Positions 1 to 7,793 of a DNA stretch of 25,219 bases are shown here, one piece after another. The notes below the pieces were generated by a model, which worked only from the letters and a program-made list of their open reading frames with translations, did no database searches and had not been told where the DNA came from. Position 1 is the stretch's first letter. Every line of letters starts with the position of its first letter. The DNA comes from HGM13006 sp964527315 (GTDB lineage Bacteria; Bacillota; Clostridia; Oscillospirales; Oscillospiraceae): the NCBI GenBank assembly GCA_964527315.1, contig CAZGOQ010000020.1, positions 1 through 25,219 on the forward strand. Reading direction: 5' to 3'. The position numbers and the translations under genes were made by a program.

Positions 1-280
1 ACTGCTTGCCGATACAGAGCAGCAGGCTACTGACCTTCGACTGGTACTGAAAACGTTCCGTGAGATGACCGATGTTGAGGCGCTGACCCCCACTGTGGTG
101 AACACCTTGATTGAACGCATCGAGATCCACGCCAACGAAAAGAAGCACAGCCACAACAAGGTGAAGGTGGACATCTATTTCACAGCGATGGGGATGATCG
201 ACATTCCCACAGAGCAGGAGATCACGAAGCTGATGACTGAGATCCAGAAAGACCCGCAAAAATCCCGCATTGTGGCGTGA
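1..280 (+). CDS. Serine recombinase, C-terminal fragment (DUF4368-type end)
   Basis: The reading frame is open from base 2 to the TGA at 278-280, so this is the last 92 codons of a gene that starts outside the window. The tail matches, by recognition, the DUF4368-type C-terminus of large serine recombinases of the TnpX/Tn4451 kind: an LIERIEIHANEK stretch, then VDIYFTAMGMIDIP and a charged end. Such enzymes cut and rejoin DNA to excise or integrate conjugative or mobilisable elements, and their genes usually sit at one end of the element. The catalytic serine domain is not in the window, so activity cannot be judged. The next gene is core (comEC), which puts the element boundary just downstream. 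The family call is fairly secure; the substrate is unknown. Confidence 0.8.
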   Translation, partial: LLADTEQQATDLRLVLKTFREMTDVEALTPTVVNTLIERIEIHANEKKHSHNKVKVDIYFTAMGMIDIPTEQEITKLMTEIQKDPQKSRIVA

Positions 281-291
281 ACAAAAGGAAA

Positions 292-319
292 CGGTGCAGC
301 CCCTTACGGGGCTACACCG
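292..319. repeat. Inverted repeat after the recombinase gene
   Basis: CGGTGCAGCCCC at 292-303 and GGGGCTACACCG at 308-319 form a 12-bp stem with one mismatch and a TTAC loop, starting 12 nt after the recombinase stop. No T-run follows at once, so a standard intrinsic terminator is not strongly supported. It may be an end structure of the mobile element. The rest of 281-383 shows nothing else I can name. Confidence 0.5.
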
Positions 320-383
320 CAACCTACAACGAAATACTTCCTTATTTAACCGATCTTTGAACCGTCCCTTTTTTCTGTTTTTC

Positions 384-412
384 TCGACTTTTCCGGCAGA
401 AAATGATACAAT
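384..412 (+). promoter_or_regulatory. Probable sigma-A promoter of comEC operon
   Basis: TCGACT (384-389) and TACAAT (407-412) are separated by 17 bp, with an extended TGA just before the -10. Transcription would start near 419, leaving a short leader with GGAGGGG at 430-436 and the GTG at 445. This also argues against the in-frame ATG at 403, which overlaps the -10. Confidence 0.6.
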
Positions 413-444
413 ATCGCAAAACACAGTTTGGAGGGGACTTTGCT

Positions 445-2664
445 GTGCGGATTTTGATGATTTTGCTGCTTGCGTTCTGCGCTGGCGCCGCTACGGCGCT
501 GGTGCCCCTGCCCAATCTGATCTTCCTTTCCGCCGCAGGCATTCTTCTTCTGTTTGCAGCCATGCTACTGCTGATAAAGCGGGAACGGCGGCTGACGCTG
601 ATTTTTCTCGGCCTGTGCTTTGGTCTTTTATTTTCCACCGTTTATCAGATGGTGTTTCTCTCCCCTGCCCGCGCCCTTGCCGGACAACAATTGACGCTCT
701 CCGGCACTGCCGTGGACTATAGCCAGTCCTCCTCCCACGGACTTTGGGTCGAAACTAAATTTGAAACGGGATCTGGAACGGTTCGGGCAGATGTCTATCT
801 CTCCGATCCCAGTCTGGCCCTTCGGCCCGGCGACCGTCTGACCGGTACCTTTTCTCTGAAAAGCAGTGCCGAGGACAGCGATTATTATAGCTTCAGTGAA
901 GGGATATTTCTAACTGCCTTTGGGAAAAAGAATGTTACTGTCACCCCCTGCCAGGCCGTTCCGCTTCGCTATGCACCTCGACAGATTGCCCACCAGCTGG
1001 AAGCCGTCATATCGGTTTGTTTTCCTCAGGACGTTCAGGGCTATGCCAAAGCGCTGACCACCGGCAATCGCAGTGAACTGACCACCCTGCAAAAAGCAAA
1101 TTTAAAAGCTTCCGGCATCTACCATGCGCTGGCTCTTTCCGGTATGCATATGTCCGTTCTGGTTGGCATGTTGTCGCTGGTTCTGAAAAAAAGACGCTGG
1201 CGGGCGCTGATTGGCATTCCAGTCTGTATTCTCTTTGCCGTAATCACCGGCGGACAGCCCTCCATCGTTCGTGCCTGTGTCATGCAGTGCCTGTTGCTTC
1301 TGGCAGACGCCGTACGCCGGGAAAGCGACTGGCCTACCAGTCTCTCCGCAGCGCTGTTCCTTCTGGTCCTGCAAAATCCCTGGTGCCTGACGAACTGGGG
1401 CCTTCAGCTGAGTTTTCTTTCCGTTATCGGCATCTGCAGCTTCAGCGACCGGTCTCAAACGCTTTTGACCGCAGAGAAGCAGTACAGGGGCTTGCAAAAA
1501 GTCCGGCGCTTCATTGCCAACGCCTTTTCTGTCACATTCTCGGCTATGGCCGCCACCTTCCCTCTGATGCTACTGTATTTTGGCTGCATCTCCCTGGTCT
1601 CCCCGGTTACCAATCTGCTGACCGGCACAGTGATCATGATATGCTTCGGCGGCAGTCTGATGACCGCCCTGATTGGGCTGATTCTCCCAGGTCTTGGCAG
1701 TATAATGGGCTGGGTCATTACCTGGGGCTTTCGGTATGCTGATTTTGTGGCGGCCTCCCTGGCCAGGCTTCCCTTTTCGGCGTTATATACGGATTCCTTC
1801 TATTCCATTCTGTGTCTGATCCTGGTCTACGGTGCGCTGCTGTTTCTTCTCTTTGGAACGCGAAAGATTGTGCCGATTTGCTGCTGTGTCTCCGGTTTTT
1901 CTCTCTGCATTCTGATTATTTTGATCATCGGTGCCTCGCCGGCCTTTACCGCACTGGACGTAGGGCAGGGGCAGTGTCTGATCTTCTCCAGCGCTGGATG
2001 TACCGCCATAGTGGACTGCGGCGGCAATGGCGGAAACGCAGGCGATAAGGCGGCGGAATATTGCATCAGCCACGGCATCCGAGGGATTGATCTGCTCATT
2101 TTGACCCACTTTGACAGCGACCATGTGGGAGGGGTCACAGAACTGATGGCCAGACTGCCCATCCGCAATCTGCTCTATCCGGATGTGGATGCGGAAATAC
2201 GATCCGAAATTGAAGCCGCGGCGGCCCAATACGGCGTAACGCAGACTGCCGTATCCGCCGATATGCTGGCAAACACCCGAGATATCAGTCTGCAAATCTT
2301 CGCACCAGTGGACGAGGGAAATAATAATGATGCCTGCTTGAGTATTTTGGCTCAGCTTCACTCTTTTTCCGTACTCGCCACCGGCGATATGGATATGGAT
2401 GCCGAACAGCGGCTGATGAAAACCCACGGATCCCTCGCAGCCACCATATTGGTTGCCGGACATCACGGTTCCAAATACAGTACCTCCGCCGCACTTCTGG
2501 AGGAGACTGCCCCGCAGATCGTGGTGATCTCTGTGGGTGAAAACCTTTATGGTCATCCCACCGAGGAAGCCTTGGCACGGATCCGGGCCTCCGGTGCAGA
2601 GATCCGCCGCACCGATGAGCAGGGAAATTTGACGTTTCGGGAGGGATTACTGTGGCAGCGGTAA
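445..2664 (+). CDS. comEC: ComEC/Rec2 family DNA uptake channel protein
   Basis: ComEC forms the inner-membrane channel through which single-stranded DNA enters during natural transformation. The 739-residue product starts with two hydrophobic helices, has the Competence domain with the SGIYHALALSGMHM motif near 223-236, several further membrane spans, and a C-terminal metallo-beta-lactamase-like domain from about residue 500 with a THFDSDH metal motif near 554-560. This is the full three-part family architecture. I chose GTG 445 because it has a strong GGAGGGG site and the upstream ATG 403 lies in the promoter -10. It overlaps holA by 13 nt. No other competence genes are in the window, so transformation ability cannot be inferred from this gene alone. 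A mobile-element end lies immediately upstream. Confidence 0.95.
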   Translation: MRILMILLLAFCAGAATALVPLPNLIFLSAAGILLLFAAMLLLIKRERRLTLIFLGLCFGLLFSTVYQMVFLSPARALAGQQLTLSGTAVDYSQSSSHGLWVETKFETGSGTVRADVYLSDPSLALRPGDRLTGTFSLKSSAEDSDYYSFSEGIFLTAFGKKNVTVTPCQAVPLRYAPRQIAHQLEAVISVCFPQDVQGYAKALTTGNRSELTTLQKANLKASGIYHALALSGMHMSVLVGMLSLVLKKRRWRALIGIPVCILFAVITGGQPSIVRACVMQCLLLLADAVRRESDWPTSLSAALFLLVLQNPWCLTNWGLQLSFLSVIGICSFSDRSQTLLTAEKQYRGLQKVRRFIANAFSVTFSAMAATFPLMLLYFGCISLVSPVTNLLTGTVIMICFGGSLMTALIGLILPGLGSIMGWVITWGFRYADFVAASLARLPFSALYTDSFYSILCLILVYGALLFLLFGTRKIVPICCCVSGFSLCILIILIIGASPAFTALDVGQGQCLIFSSAGCTAIVDCGGNGGNAGDKAAEYCISHGIRGIDLLILTHFDSDHVGGVTELMARLPIRNLLYPDVDAEIRSEIEAAAAQYGVTQTAVSADMLANTRDISLQIFAPVDEGNNNDACLSILAQLHSFSVLATGDMDMDAEQRLMKTHGSLAATILVAGHHGSKYSTSAALLEETAPQIVVISVGENLYGHPTEEALARIRASGAEIRRTDEQGNLTFREGLLWQR

Positions 2665-3695
2665 AGAAAAGCAGCAGTTATCAGCAATTCAAGGCAGTTT
2701 TACAGTCCGGCAGCTTTGGCCGAATGTATATACTCCATGGCGACGAGCCTTTTCTGGTGGAAAGCTGCCGCAGGGAACTTCGCAAAAAGCTTATTCCCAG
2801 CCCTACGGAGGATTTCAATTATCATCGCTTTACTCAGGAAAATTGGAGTTTAGACGCCTTTTCTGAAGCGATAGAAGCCCTCCCTATGATGAGCGAGCAC
2901 AGTCTGGTGGAAGTACTGGATATCGATTTTTTCAGTTTTTCAGAACACGACCGAACACAGATGGCGGAAATTTTTTCCGATCTCCCGAGCTATTGTACCG
3001 TGCTGTTTCTCTATGATACGGTGGAATGGAAACCGGACAAACGAATGAAAAAACTCTATGGTGCAATGGAATCCGTTTGCAGTGTATTTGCGCTGAACAA
3101 GCAGTCCGAACAGGTTTTGATCCCATGGATTCGGAAACAGCTGTCCCGGGATGGAAAGACCATTTCCGACGAACTATGCCGCCATCTGATTCTGCAAACC
3201 GGCGGCGCAATGACCTCCCTCTCCACAGAATTGCAAAAACTTTCTCTGTATACCGATCAGCCGGAGATCCGAAAAAGCGATATCGACGATGTGGTCATTC
3301 CCGTGCTGGAAGCCGCAATCTTCGATATCACAAAAGACATCGGCGCAAAAAACTTTGATCGGGCCCTGGCGCGTCTTTCAAATCTGCTTCAACAGAACAC
3401 GGAACCAATTGCGATCAATGCAGTCATTGGCCGGCAGTTTCGCCAGATGTATGCCGCAAAACTCCTTTCTGCTCAGGGGAAAGGTGCGTATGATCTGTGT
3501 ATGCTCTATGGCATTCGGGATTTTGCCGCCAGAGAGATCTTCGGACAGGCCCAGGGTTACAAAAAGGAGCAGCTGAAAGCCGGGATGCAGTTCTCCGCTG
3601 AAACCGATCTTGCCATGAAAACCTCCATCGCGGACAGTGAAGCCCTGCTCCGGGATATGCTGCTGGAGTTGGGACAAATGGAGGTGCCGAGATGA
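2652..3695 (+). CDS. holA: DNA polymerase III subunit delta
   Basis: HolA is the delta subunit of the clamp loader; it opens the beta sliding clamp during DNA replication. The product is 347 residues, the usual size. The N-terminal YILHGDEPFLVE motif (about 27-38) is typical of delta, and it is followed by the degenerate AAA+ fold and an all-helical C-terminus ending LLRDMLLELGQM. The start is GTG 2652, with GAGGG at 2641-2645 inside the end of comEC; the genes overlap by 13 nt, suggesting translational coupling. The comEC-holA order is widely conserved in Firmicutes. The stop overlaps the next start as ATGA. Confidence 0.95.
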   Translation: MAAVKKSSSYQQFKAVLQSGSFGRMYILHGDEPFLVESCRRELRKKLIPSPTEDFNYHRFTQENWSLDAFSEAIEALPMMSEHSLVEVLDIDFFSFSEHDRTQMAEIFSDLPSYCTVLFLYDTVEWKPDKRMKKLYGAMESVCSVFALNKQSEQVLIPWIRKQLSRDGKTISDELCRHLILQTGGAMTSLSTELQKLSLYTDQPEIRKSDIDDVVIPVLEAAIFDITKDIGAKNFDRALARLSNLLQQNTEPIAINAVIGRQFRQMYAAKLLSAQGKGAYDLCMLYGIRDFAAREIFGQAQGYKKEQLKAGMQFSAETDLAMKTSIADSEALLRDMLLELGQMEVPR

Positions 3696-4285
3696 TCGCG
3701 GTCAAAGAGGCGATTCTGGTTGAGGGCCGATATGACAAAAACACGCTGGCTCAAGTAGTGGACGCCACGATTATCGAAGCCGGCGGCTTCGGCATCTTCC
3801 ACAACCGGGAGAAACTCCAATTCCTCCGACAGGCTGCGGAAAAACGCGGACTGATCCTGTTTACTGACAGCGACAGTGCAGGGTTCCTGATTCGCGGGCA
3901 CCTCAAGAGCCAGTTCCCGACTGGCAAAGTATTGCACGCCTATATCCCGGAAATTTCAGGCAAGGAAAAGCGAAAACAGAAGGCAGGAAAAGCGGGGCTT
4001 TTGGGCGTTGAGGGCATGACGCCGGAGATCCTCATAGAGGCCCTGCGCCGCAGCGGCGCTCATTTTCTGACAGATCCCTCGCAGCGCTCCATTGGAAATG
4101 TGACCCGGCAGGATCTGTTCCGGTGGGGGCTAATGGGCGGAGAAAACAGCCGGGAAAAACGGGATATATTAAAAAAGCAGCTGGGACTTCCTTCCCAACT
4201 GTCCACCACCGGATTTTTGGACGCACTGAATTTGATCTCAGGCCGGGAGGAGATCGAAAAATTATTAGGAAGCGGCTCAAAATAA
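3692..4285 (+). CDS. rnmV: Ribonuclease M5 (TOPRIM, DUF4093)
   Basis: RNase M5 processes 5S rRNA precursors in Firmicutes. The 197-residue protein has an N-terminal TOPRIM fold: the catalytic glutamate is E11 in ILVEGRYDK, and the metal-binding aspartates are D59 and D61 in FTDSDSAG. The C-terminal part (about 145-195) carries the RWGLMGGENSREKRD segment and the FLDALNLI helix typical of the DUF4093 part of RNase M5. The ATG overlaps the holA stop by 4 nt, so it is the third gene of the comEC-holA operon. In Bacillus rnmV sits beside ksgA; that neighbour is absent here. The last codons form one arm of the shared terminator. A divergent TOPRIM nuclease remains a weaker alternative. Confidence 0.85.
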   Translation: MIAVKEAILVEGRYDKNTLAQVVDATIIEAGGFGIFHNREKLQFLRQAAEKRGLILFTDSDSAGFLIRGHLKSQFPTGKVLHAYIPEISGKEKRKQKAGKAGLLGVEGMTPEILIEALRRSGAHFLTDPSQRSIGNVTRQDLFRWGLMGGENSREKRDILKKQLGLPSQLSTTGFLDALNLISGREEIEKLLGSGSK

Positions 4286-4300
4286 ATGAACCGCTTCCTA
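4266..4300. terminator. Bidirectional terminator between convergent operons
   Basis: TAGGAAGCGG (4266-4275) and CCGCTTCCTA (4291-4300) are perfect 10-bp complements around a 15-nt loop. Downstream on the plus strand is a T-rich run (CTTCTTTCGTATTTTTT); on the minus strand AATAATTTTT follows. One arm encodes the last codons of rnmV; the other contains the stop codon of the DUF3783 gene. Confidence 0.75.
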
Positions 4301-4663
4301 CTTCTTTCGTATTTTTTCCATCTGCGCTTCCTCTGTCTTCAATTCCTTCAGCAGCTGTGGCAGCGTCCAATTTGCATTGGTATCCGTCAGCGTGGCCCGA
4401 TAGCCCTTTTGCCGGTAGACCTGACCAGACAAGTCAATCAGGTGGGACAGCAGCGGGCCGCTGGCCCCGCAGAATACCGCAAGATGGTCGGAAAAGGTTT
4501 CCCCCGATAAATCAGCATTGCCATCCAGAATGTTCTGGATGCGGCTGCCCAACTGGTGCTTTTCTACCACGTTCAGGGAAATGCCAGGCAGATTCCGCAG
4601 CAGAAACCGCCAGCAATTCTGCTCCGATTCCGTATAGTTACACAGCAAAATTGAAATGCCCAT
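4298..4663 (-). CDS. DUF3783 domain-containing protein
   Basis: This is a 121-residue protein of the DUF3783 family by recognition; its function is not known. It is soluble, with no signal peptide or membrane span. The N-terminus GISILLCNYTESE is beta-like, the middle includes the FSDHLAVFCGAS segment, and the tail TLPQLLKELKTEEAQMEKIRKK is charged and helical. It is the last gene of the eleven-gene minus-strand run, 11 nt after the nitroreductase stop, and its TAG stop lies inside the terminator stem. The position suggests expression together with gshF and the nitroreductase, but nothing in the protein says what it does. Confidence 0.75.
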   Translation of the reverse strand: MGISILLCNYTESEQNCWRFLLRNLPGISLNVVEKHQLGSRIQNILDGNADLSGETFSDHLAVFCGASGPLLSHLIDLSGQVYRQKGYRATLTDTNANWTLPQLLKELKTEEAQMEKIRKK

Positions 4664-4674
4664 GGCATGTCTCC

Positions 4675-5445
4675 CTATCCTTCCTCTATTTTTACCAGAT
4701 GCGCAGAAGCCTGATAGAGTGCTTTCCGGAACTCCGGCGCCGGACTTAGCCGCTCAAAGATCACCTGATAGCCCTGCTTCCTCGCGGCGACTTCCATATG
4801 CGCCATGGCAACGCCCACGTCAATGCATTGAAGGTAATTGAACTGATTGAATTTCAAGATACGGTTGTTCTTCCGATAAATATGGATGCGGTGAGTATCC
4901 ACCAAATAGCGCACCGGCATCATATTCATCCCGCTGGGTGCCATCCAGACAAACTCCATGATCTCTTTCCGGGGCGATTTCATATCTCCAAATGCAATGG
5001 ACTTAAGGGATTTCTTCTTCCTGATCTCCTCAGCTGACTGTCGAAAAGGCTCCTTTGACCGGCCAAATGCGATGGCAATGATATAGGGCAGTACCCCCTC
5101 AAAATCCGTCTCTGCTTCCAGAGATCCCTGCCAGCAGGACGCAATCCCGTGGGCCGTCAGCCACAGCACCGCCATCTCGCCTATATAACCCGCATTTTGC
5201 AGACAGTTCTTGATTTTTTCCGAACGGATCACCAGATAATGAGGTGCCTGCAGCCGGGGCACACCGTTTACGATTTTGCACATATCCTCCAAAGGCAGAA
5301 TATCAAAGTTCCAGTCAATTCTGTCGTCCGGAACCGTCAGATCCGAAAGAAAATCCACCAGTTCTTCGATCTGCTCCGGATCTAGTTGTTCCATTTCATA
5401 GCTTCGAATGCTTTTTCTCGCAATAATCGCTTCGTCCAGTGTCAT
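4675..5445 (-). CDS. Nitroreductase family flavoprotein
   Basis: The 256-residue product has the nitroreductase-family opening DEAIIARKSIRSYE, in which the R-SIR-Y residues normally contact FMN. A second half contains WLTAHGIASCWQG and FVWMAPSGMNMMP, as in the TM1586-like nitroreductase subfamily (two fused half-domains rather than a homodimer-type short enzyme). Family members use NAD(P)H and FMN to reduce nitro groups, quinones or flavins; the substrate here is unknown. The ATG overlaps the gshF stop as ATGA, so translation is probably coupled to glutathione synthesis. The DUF3783 gene follows after 11 nt. Confidence 0.85.
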   Translation of the reverse strand: MTLDEAIIARKSIRSYEMEQLDPEQIEELVDFLSDLTVPDDRIDWNFDILPLEDMCKIVNGVPRLQAPHYLVIRSEKIKNCLQNAGYIGEMAVLWLTAHGIASCWQGSLEAETDFEGVLPYIIAIAFGRSKEPFRQSAEEIRKKKSLKSIAFGDMKSPRKEIMEFVWMAPSGMNMMPVRYLVDTHRIHIYRKNNRILKFNQFNYLQCIDVGVAMAHMEVAARKQGYQVIFERLSPAPEFRKALYQASAHLVKIEEG

Positions 5446-7775
5446 AGGGCGCCCTCCTGTTTGTTTGGTTTCTTCATATCAAAGAGGAACTGTACCACAG
5501 CCTCCCCGATTGGCCGGGCCTGCCCGGATGCGGGATAGCAATGGATCTTGATGGACGGATTAAAATTCAGTTCCGTCACCGCAAAAATACTTTCATCCGC
5601 CGCACGCGTGATATCCTCGGACATCATGTCCACGCCGCAGAACACCGCACCCACTGCCTTTGCCGCCTGCAGGGCGATCTCCTTATAGGAGGGATGGACA
5701 ATATCCGTGCAGTCAATGGCGTCTCCTCCAGTAGAGACATTGGAACTCTGCCGCAGTGTAACACGCTCCCCCTTTGAGGGCACTGTCATAAAGCTTCTGC
5801 CGTGGAGTTTCAGATGCAGCGCTTCCTCCGCGCCCATGCCAATGAAACTCATCGGACGTTTATGCCCCGGCCCCCGCATGGGATCGGCGGATTTCTCAAT
5901 CACCAATTCCCGGATGGTCCGCTCTCCGTCCCCCACGACATAGGCGGGGATCCGTTTGGAAACCGCCTGCACCACGTCCCCGATGACCAGGAACCGATAG
6001 TCGTCCCCGGGAATGTATTCCTCCACCAGCACCTCGTTGCTGTCAGAAAAGGCAATATCCAGCGCCTTTTCAAAATTCTCAATGCTGGGGCGGGATGTAA
6101 ACACCGTGATGCCCTTTCCGTAATTGGTAAAATTCGGCTTGACCACAAAGGAAGAATTCTTTTTTTGATGAAACACTGCGAGGGCTTCCTCTTTGCTGGT
6201 AAAAATATCTCCCCTCGGGGTTGGGATCCCCTGCTCCCGAAGCAGGCGTTTGGTCAACTGTTTATTCCGCATCAGCAAAATGCTGGCACAGTTATCCCGG
6301 CTGGTTTTCGTCGCCTGTTTGACGTATTCCACCCGGCCGTCTTTTTTTAGCCGGACGAAATTGTCCGTTCGGTCGAGCACCTCATATTTTACCCCCAGCT
6401 TGAGACAGGCTTTGAGCAGCGCCTGTGTGGAAAGTTCCATATCTTCAAAGCCCCGGAGCAAATAATATTCTTCGTTGGATTTGGACAGCGCATCCTCCGC
6501 CCGCTCCATGCAAAAGGGCACATAGCCTTTCTGCTCAATTTCATGATAGACCTGATGGCTATAGAGCCGTTCCTGATCCTGAAGCCGCATTCTTGCGGCC
6601 GCAAATACTGTGGAAGCCTTTTCCACCTTTAATTCCTGATAAAACGCTTCCATCTCGTCCAAAAGCCGGAGCGCCGCCTTTTGCAGGCTCTCGGTCCGTT
6701 CCGGCAATACGATATCCACTGAAGTAATATCATAAACCGCACTGCGAATATGATTCTCACGGGCAATCCTCTGCCACTGAAATGTATAGTCAAAGTCCGG
6801 CTTTGTGGCAAGATACAACAGAAAATACTCCATCAGTTCCATATCCTGCTTGCTCATTCCATTTTTATCCAACGGGTTGAGGTCAAACATCCGAAGTTCA
6901 ATATGATTCGCGCCGGTTTCTCTGAGATTTTTCATCAGGTATTTTCCCTTGGGTTTCAGCCGAACCGGGGTATAAAATTCGCTGGAGGAGTATAGTTCTC
7001 CCTGTTGAACCGTTGCCACAACACTGTTGATATAACTCTCCATATCCCGGTAATCAAGAAGGATCTCATTCCTGTTCCAATATCCGTATCGGCTGTTCCG
7101 CATGGAGCCAAACCCCAGAAAGCGACCGCCGCCGACTTCCTGGCCCTCATCCAGAAAACTCTCATGAAAAATCGGGCTGGCCGCCGTCATCACCACTGGA
7201 AACCAGCTATAGAGATAACAGTTTTTTGCCAGTGTCAGATACAACTCATTGCGAAAAGCCGTTGGCTCGTCCTGGCGGCCCAGACGCCGGTGCAGTTCCC
7301 GGATCAATTTATCGTCAAAAGAAAAATTATAGTGAATGCCGCAGTAGAGCATGATCTTTTTTCCGTATTTCTCCGCCAGATATTCCCGATACACTTCCTT
7401 GCTGTGGGTTTCCCCCTCAAAGTGAGCCACCGGAATCCCGGATTCGCTGACAATGATCGGCGGATTGCTTACCGGCCAGAGATATTCCGGCTTCTCATAG
7501 GCCACTGCCGCTGTGGTAGTTACAATATCATGGAGGTTTTCCAGCTGGTCATAAACCTCGTCCGGATTGGCGCAGACCTCTGTGCCAATCTCCACCTGTG
7601 CTTCCGAAAAGTCCGTTGTGATGAAGGGATGCCGGGCCTTATCCCCAAAGGGGTGCGGCGTCATGGCAATATCTCCATTTCGATGGACCCGAATATTTTC
7701 TTTTTCCAGACCGATCGCACTGCTCAGCAGCAGCGCTTTCATTTCCGGCTGCAGGAATATCTCCCTGAGTTCCAC
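5442..7775 (-). CDS. gshF: Bifunctional glutamate-cysteine ligase/glutathione synthetase
   Basis: GshF makes glutathione in two ATP-dependent steps: gamma-glutamylcysteine formation, then glycine addition. The 777-residue length fits the fused enzyme. The first part (about 1-455) is the glutamate-cysteine ligase, with GLEKENIRV near the start and ITTDFSEAQVEIGTE. The second part (from about 480) is an ATP-grasp domain: MRNKQLTKRLLREQGIPTP, the VKPNFTNYGKGI loop, EEYIPGDDYRF and a terminal TELNFNPSIKIHCYP metal/ATP site. The start is GTG 7775 with AAGGAGGG upstream. It follows clp by 18 nt and overlaps the nitroreductase start by 4 nt. GshF is known in some Gram-positives and anaerobes and is often thought to have spread by transfer; base use here looks like that of the neighbours. 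Confidence 0.93.
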   Translation of the reverse strand: MELREIFLQPEMKALLLSSAIGLEKENIRVHRNGDIAMTPHPFGDKARHPFITTDFSEAQVEIGTEVCANPDEVYDQLENLHDIVTTTAAVAYEKPEYLWPVSNPPIIVSESGIPVAHFEGETHSKEVYREYLAEKYGKKIMLYCGIHYNFSFDDKLIRELHRRLGRQDEPTAFRNELYLTLAKNCYLYSWFPVVMTAASPIFHESFLDEGQEVGGGRFLGFGSMRNSRYGYWNRNEILLDYRDMESYINSVVATVQQGELYSSSEFYTPVRLKPKGKYLMKNLRETGANHIELRMFDLNPLDKNGMSKQDMELMEYFLLYLATKPDFDYTFQWQRIARENHIRSAVYDITSVDIVLPERTESLQKAALRLLDEMEAFYQELKVEKASTVFAAARMRLQDQERLYSHQVYHEIEQKGYVPFCMERAEDALSKSNEEYYLLRGFEDMELSTQALLKACLKLGVKYEVLDRTDNFVRLKKDGRVEYVKQATKTSRDNCASILLMRNKQLTKRLLREQGIPTPRGDIFTSKEEALAVFHQKKNSSFVVKPNFTNYGKGITVFTSRPSIENFEKALDIAFSDSNEVLVEEYIPGDDYRFLVIGDVVQAVSKRIPAYVVGDGERTIRELVIEKSADPMRGPGHKRPMSFIGMGAEEALHLKLHGRSFMTVPSKGERVTLRQSSNVSTGGDAIDCTDIVHPSYKEIALQAAKAVGAVFCGVDMMSEDITRAADESIFAVTELNFNPSIKIHCYPASGQARPIGEAVVQFLFDMKKPNKQEGAL

Positions 7776-7793
7776 GCCGCAGCCCTCCTTTTT

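Noticed and set aside
403..445. Upstream ATG as the comEC start
   Set aside because: It overlaps the -10 of a good promoter and lacks a ribosome binding site; GTG 445 has GGAGGGG at proper spacing.
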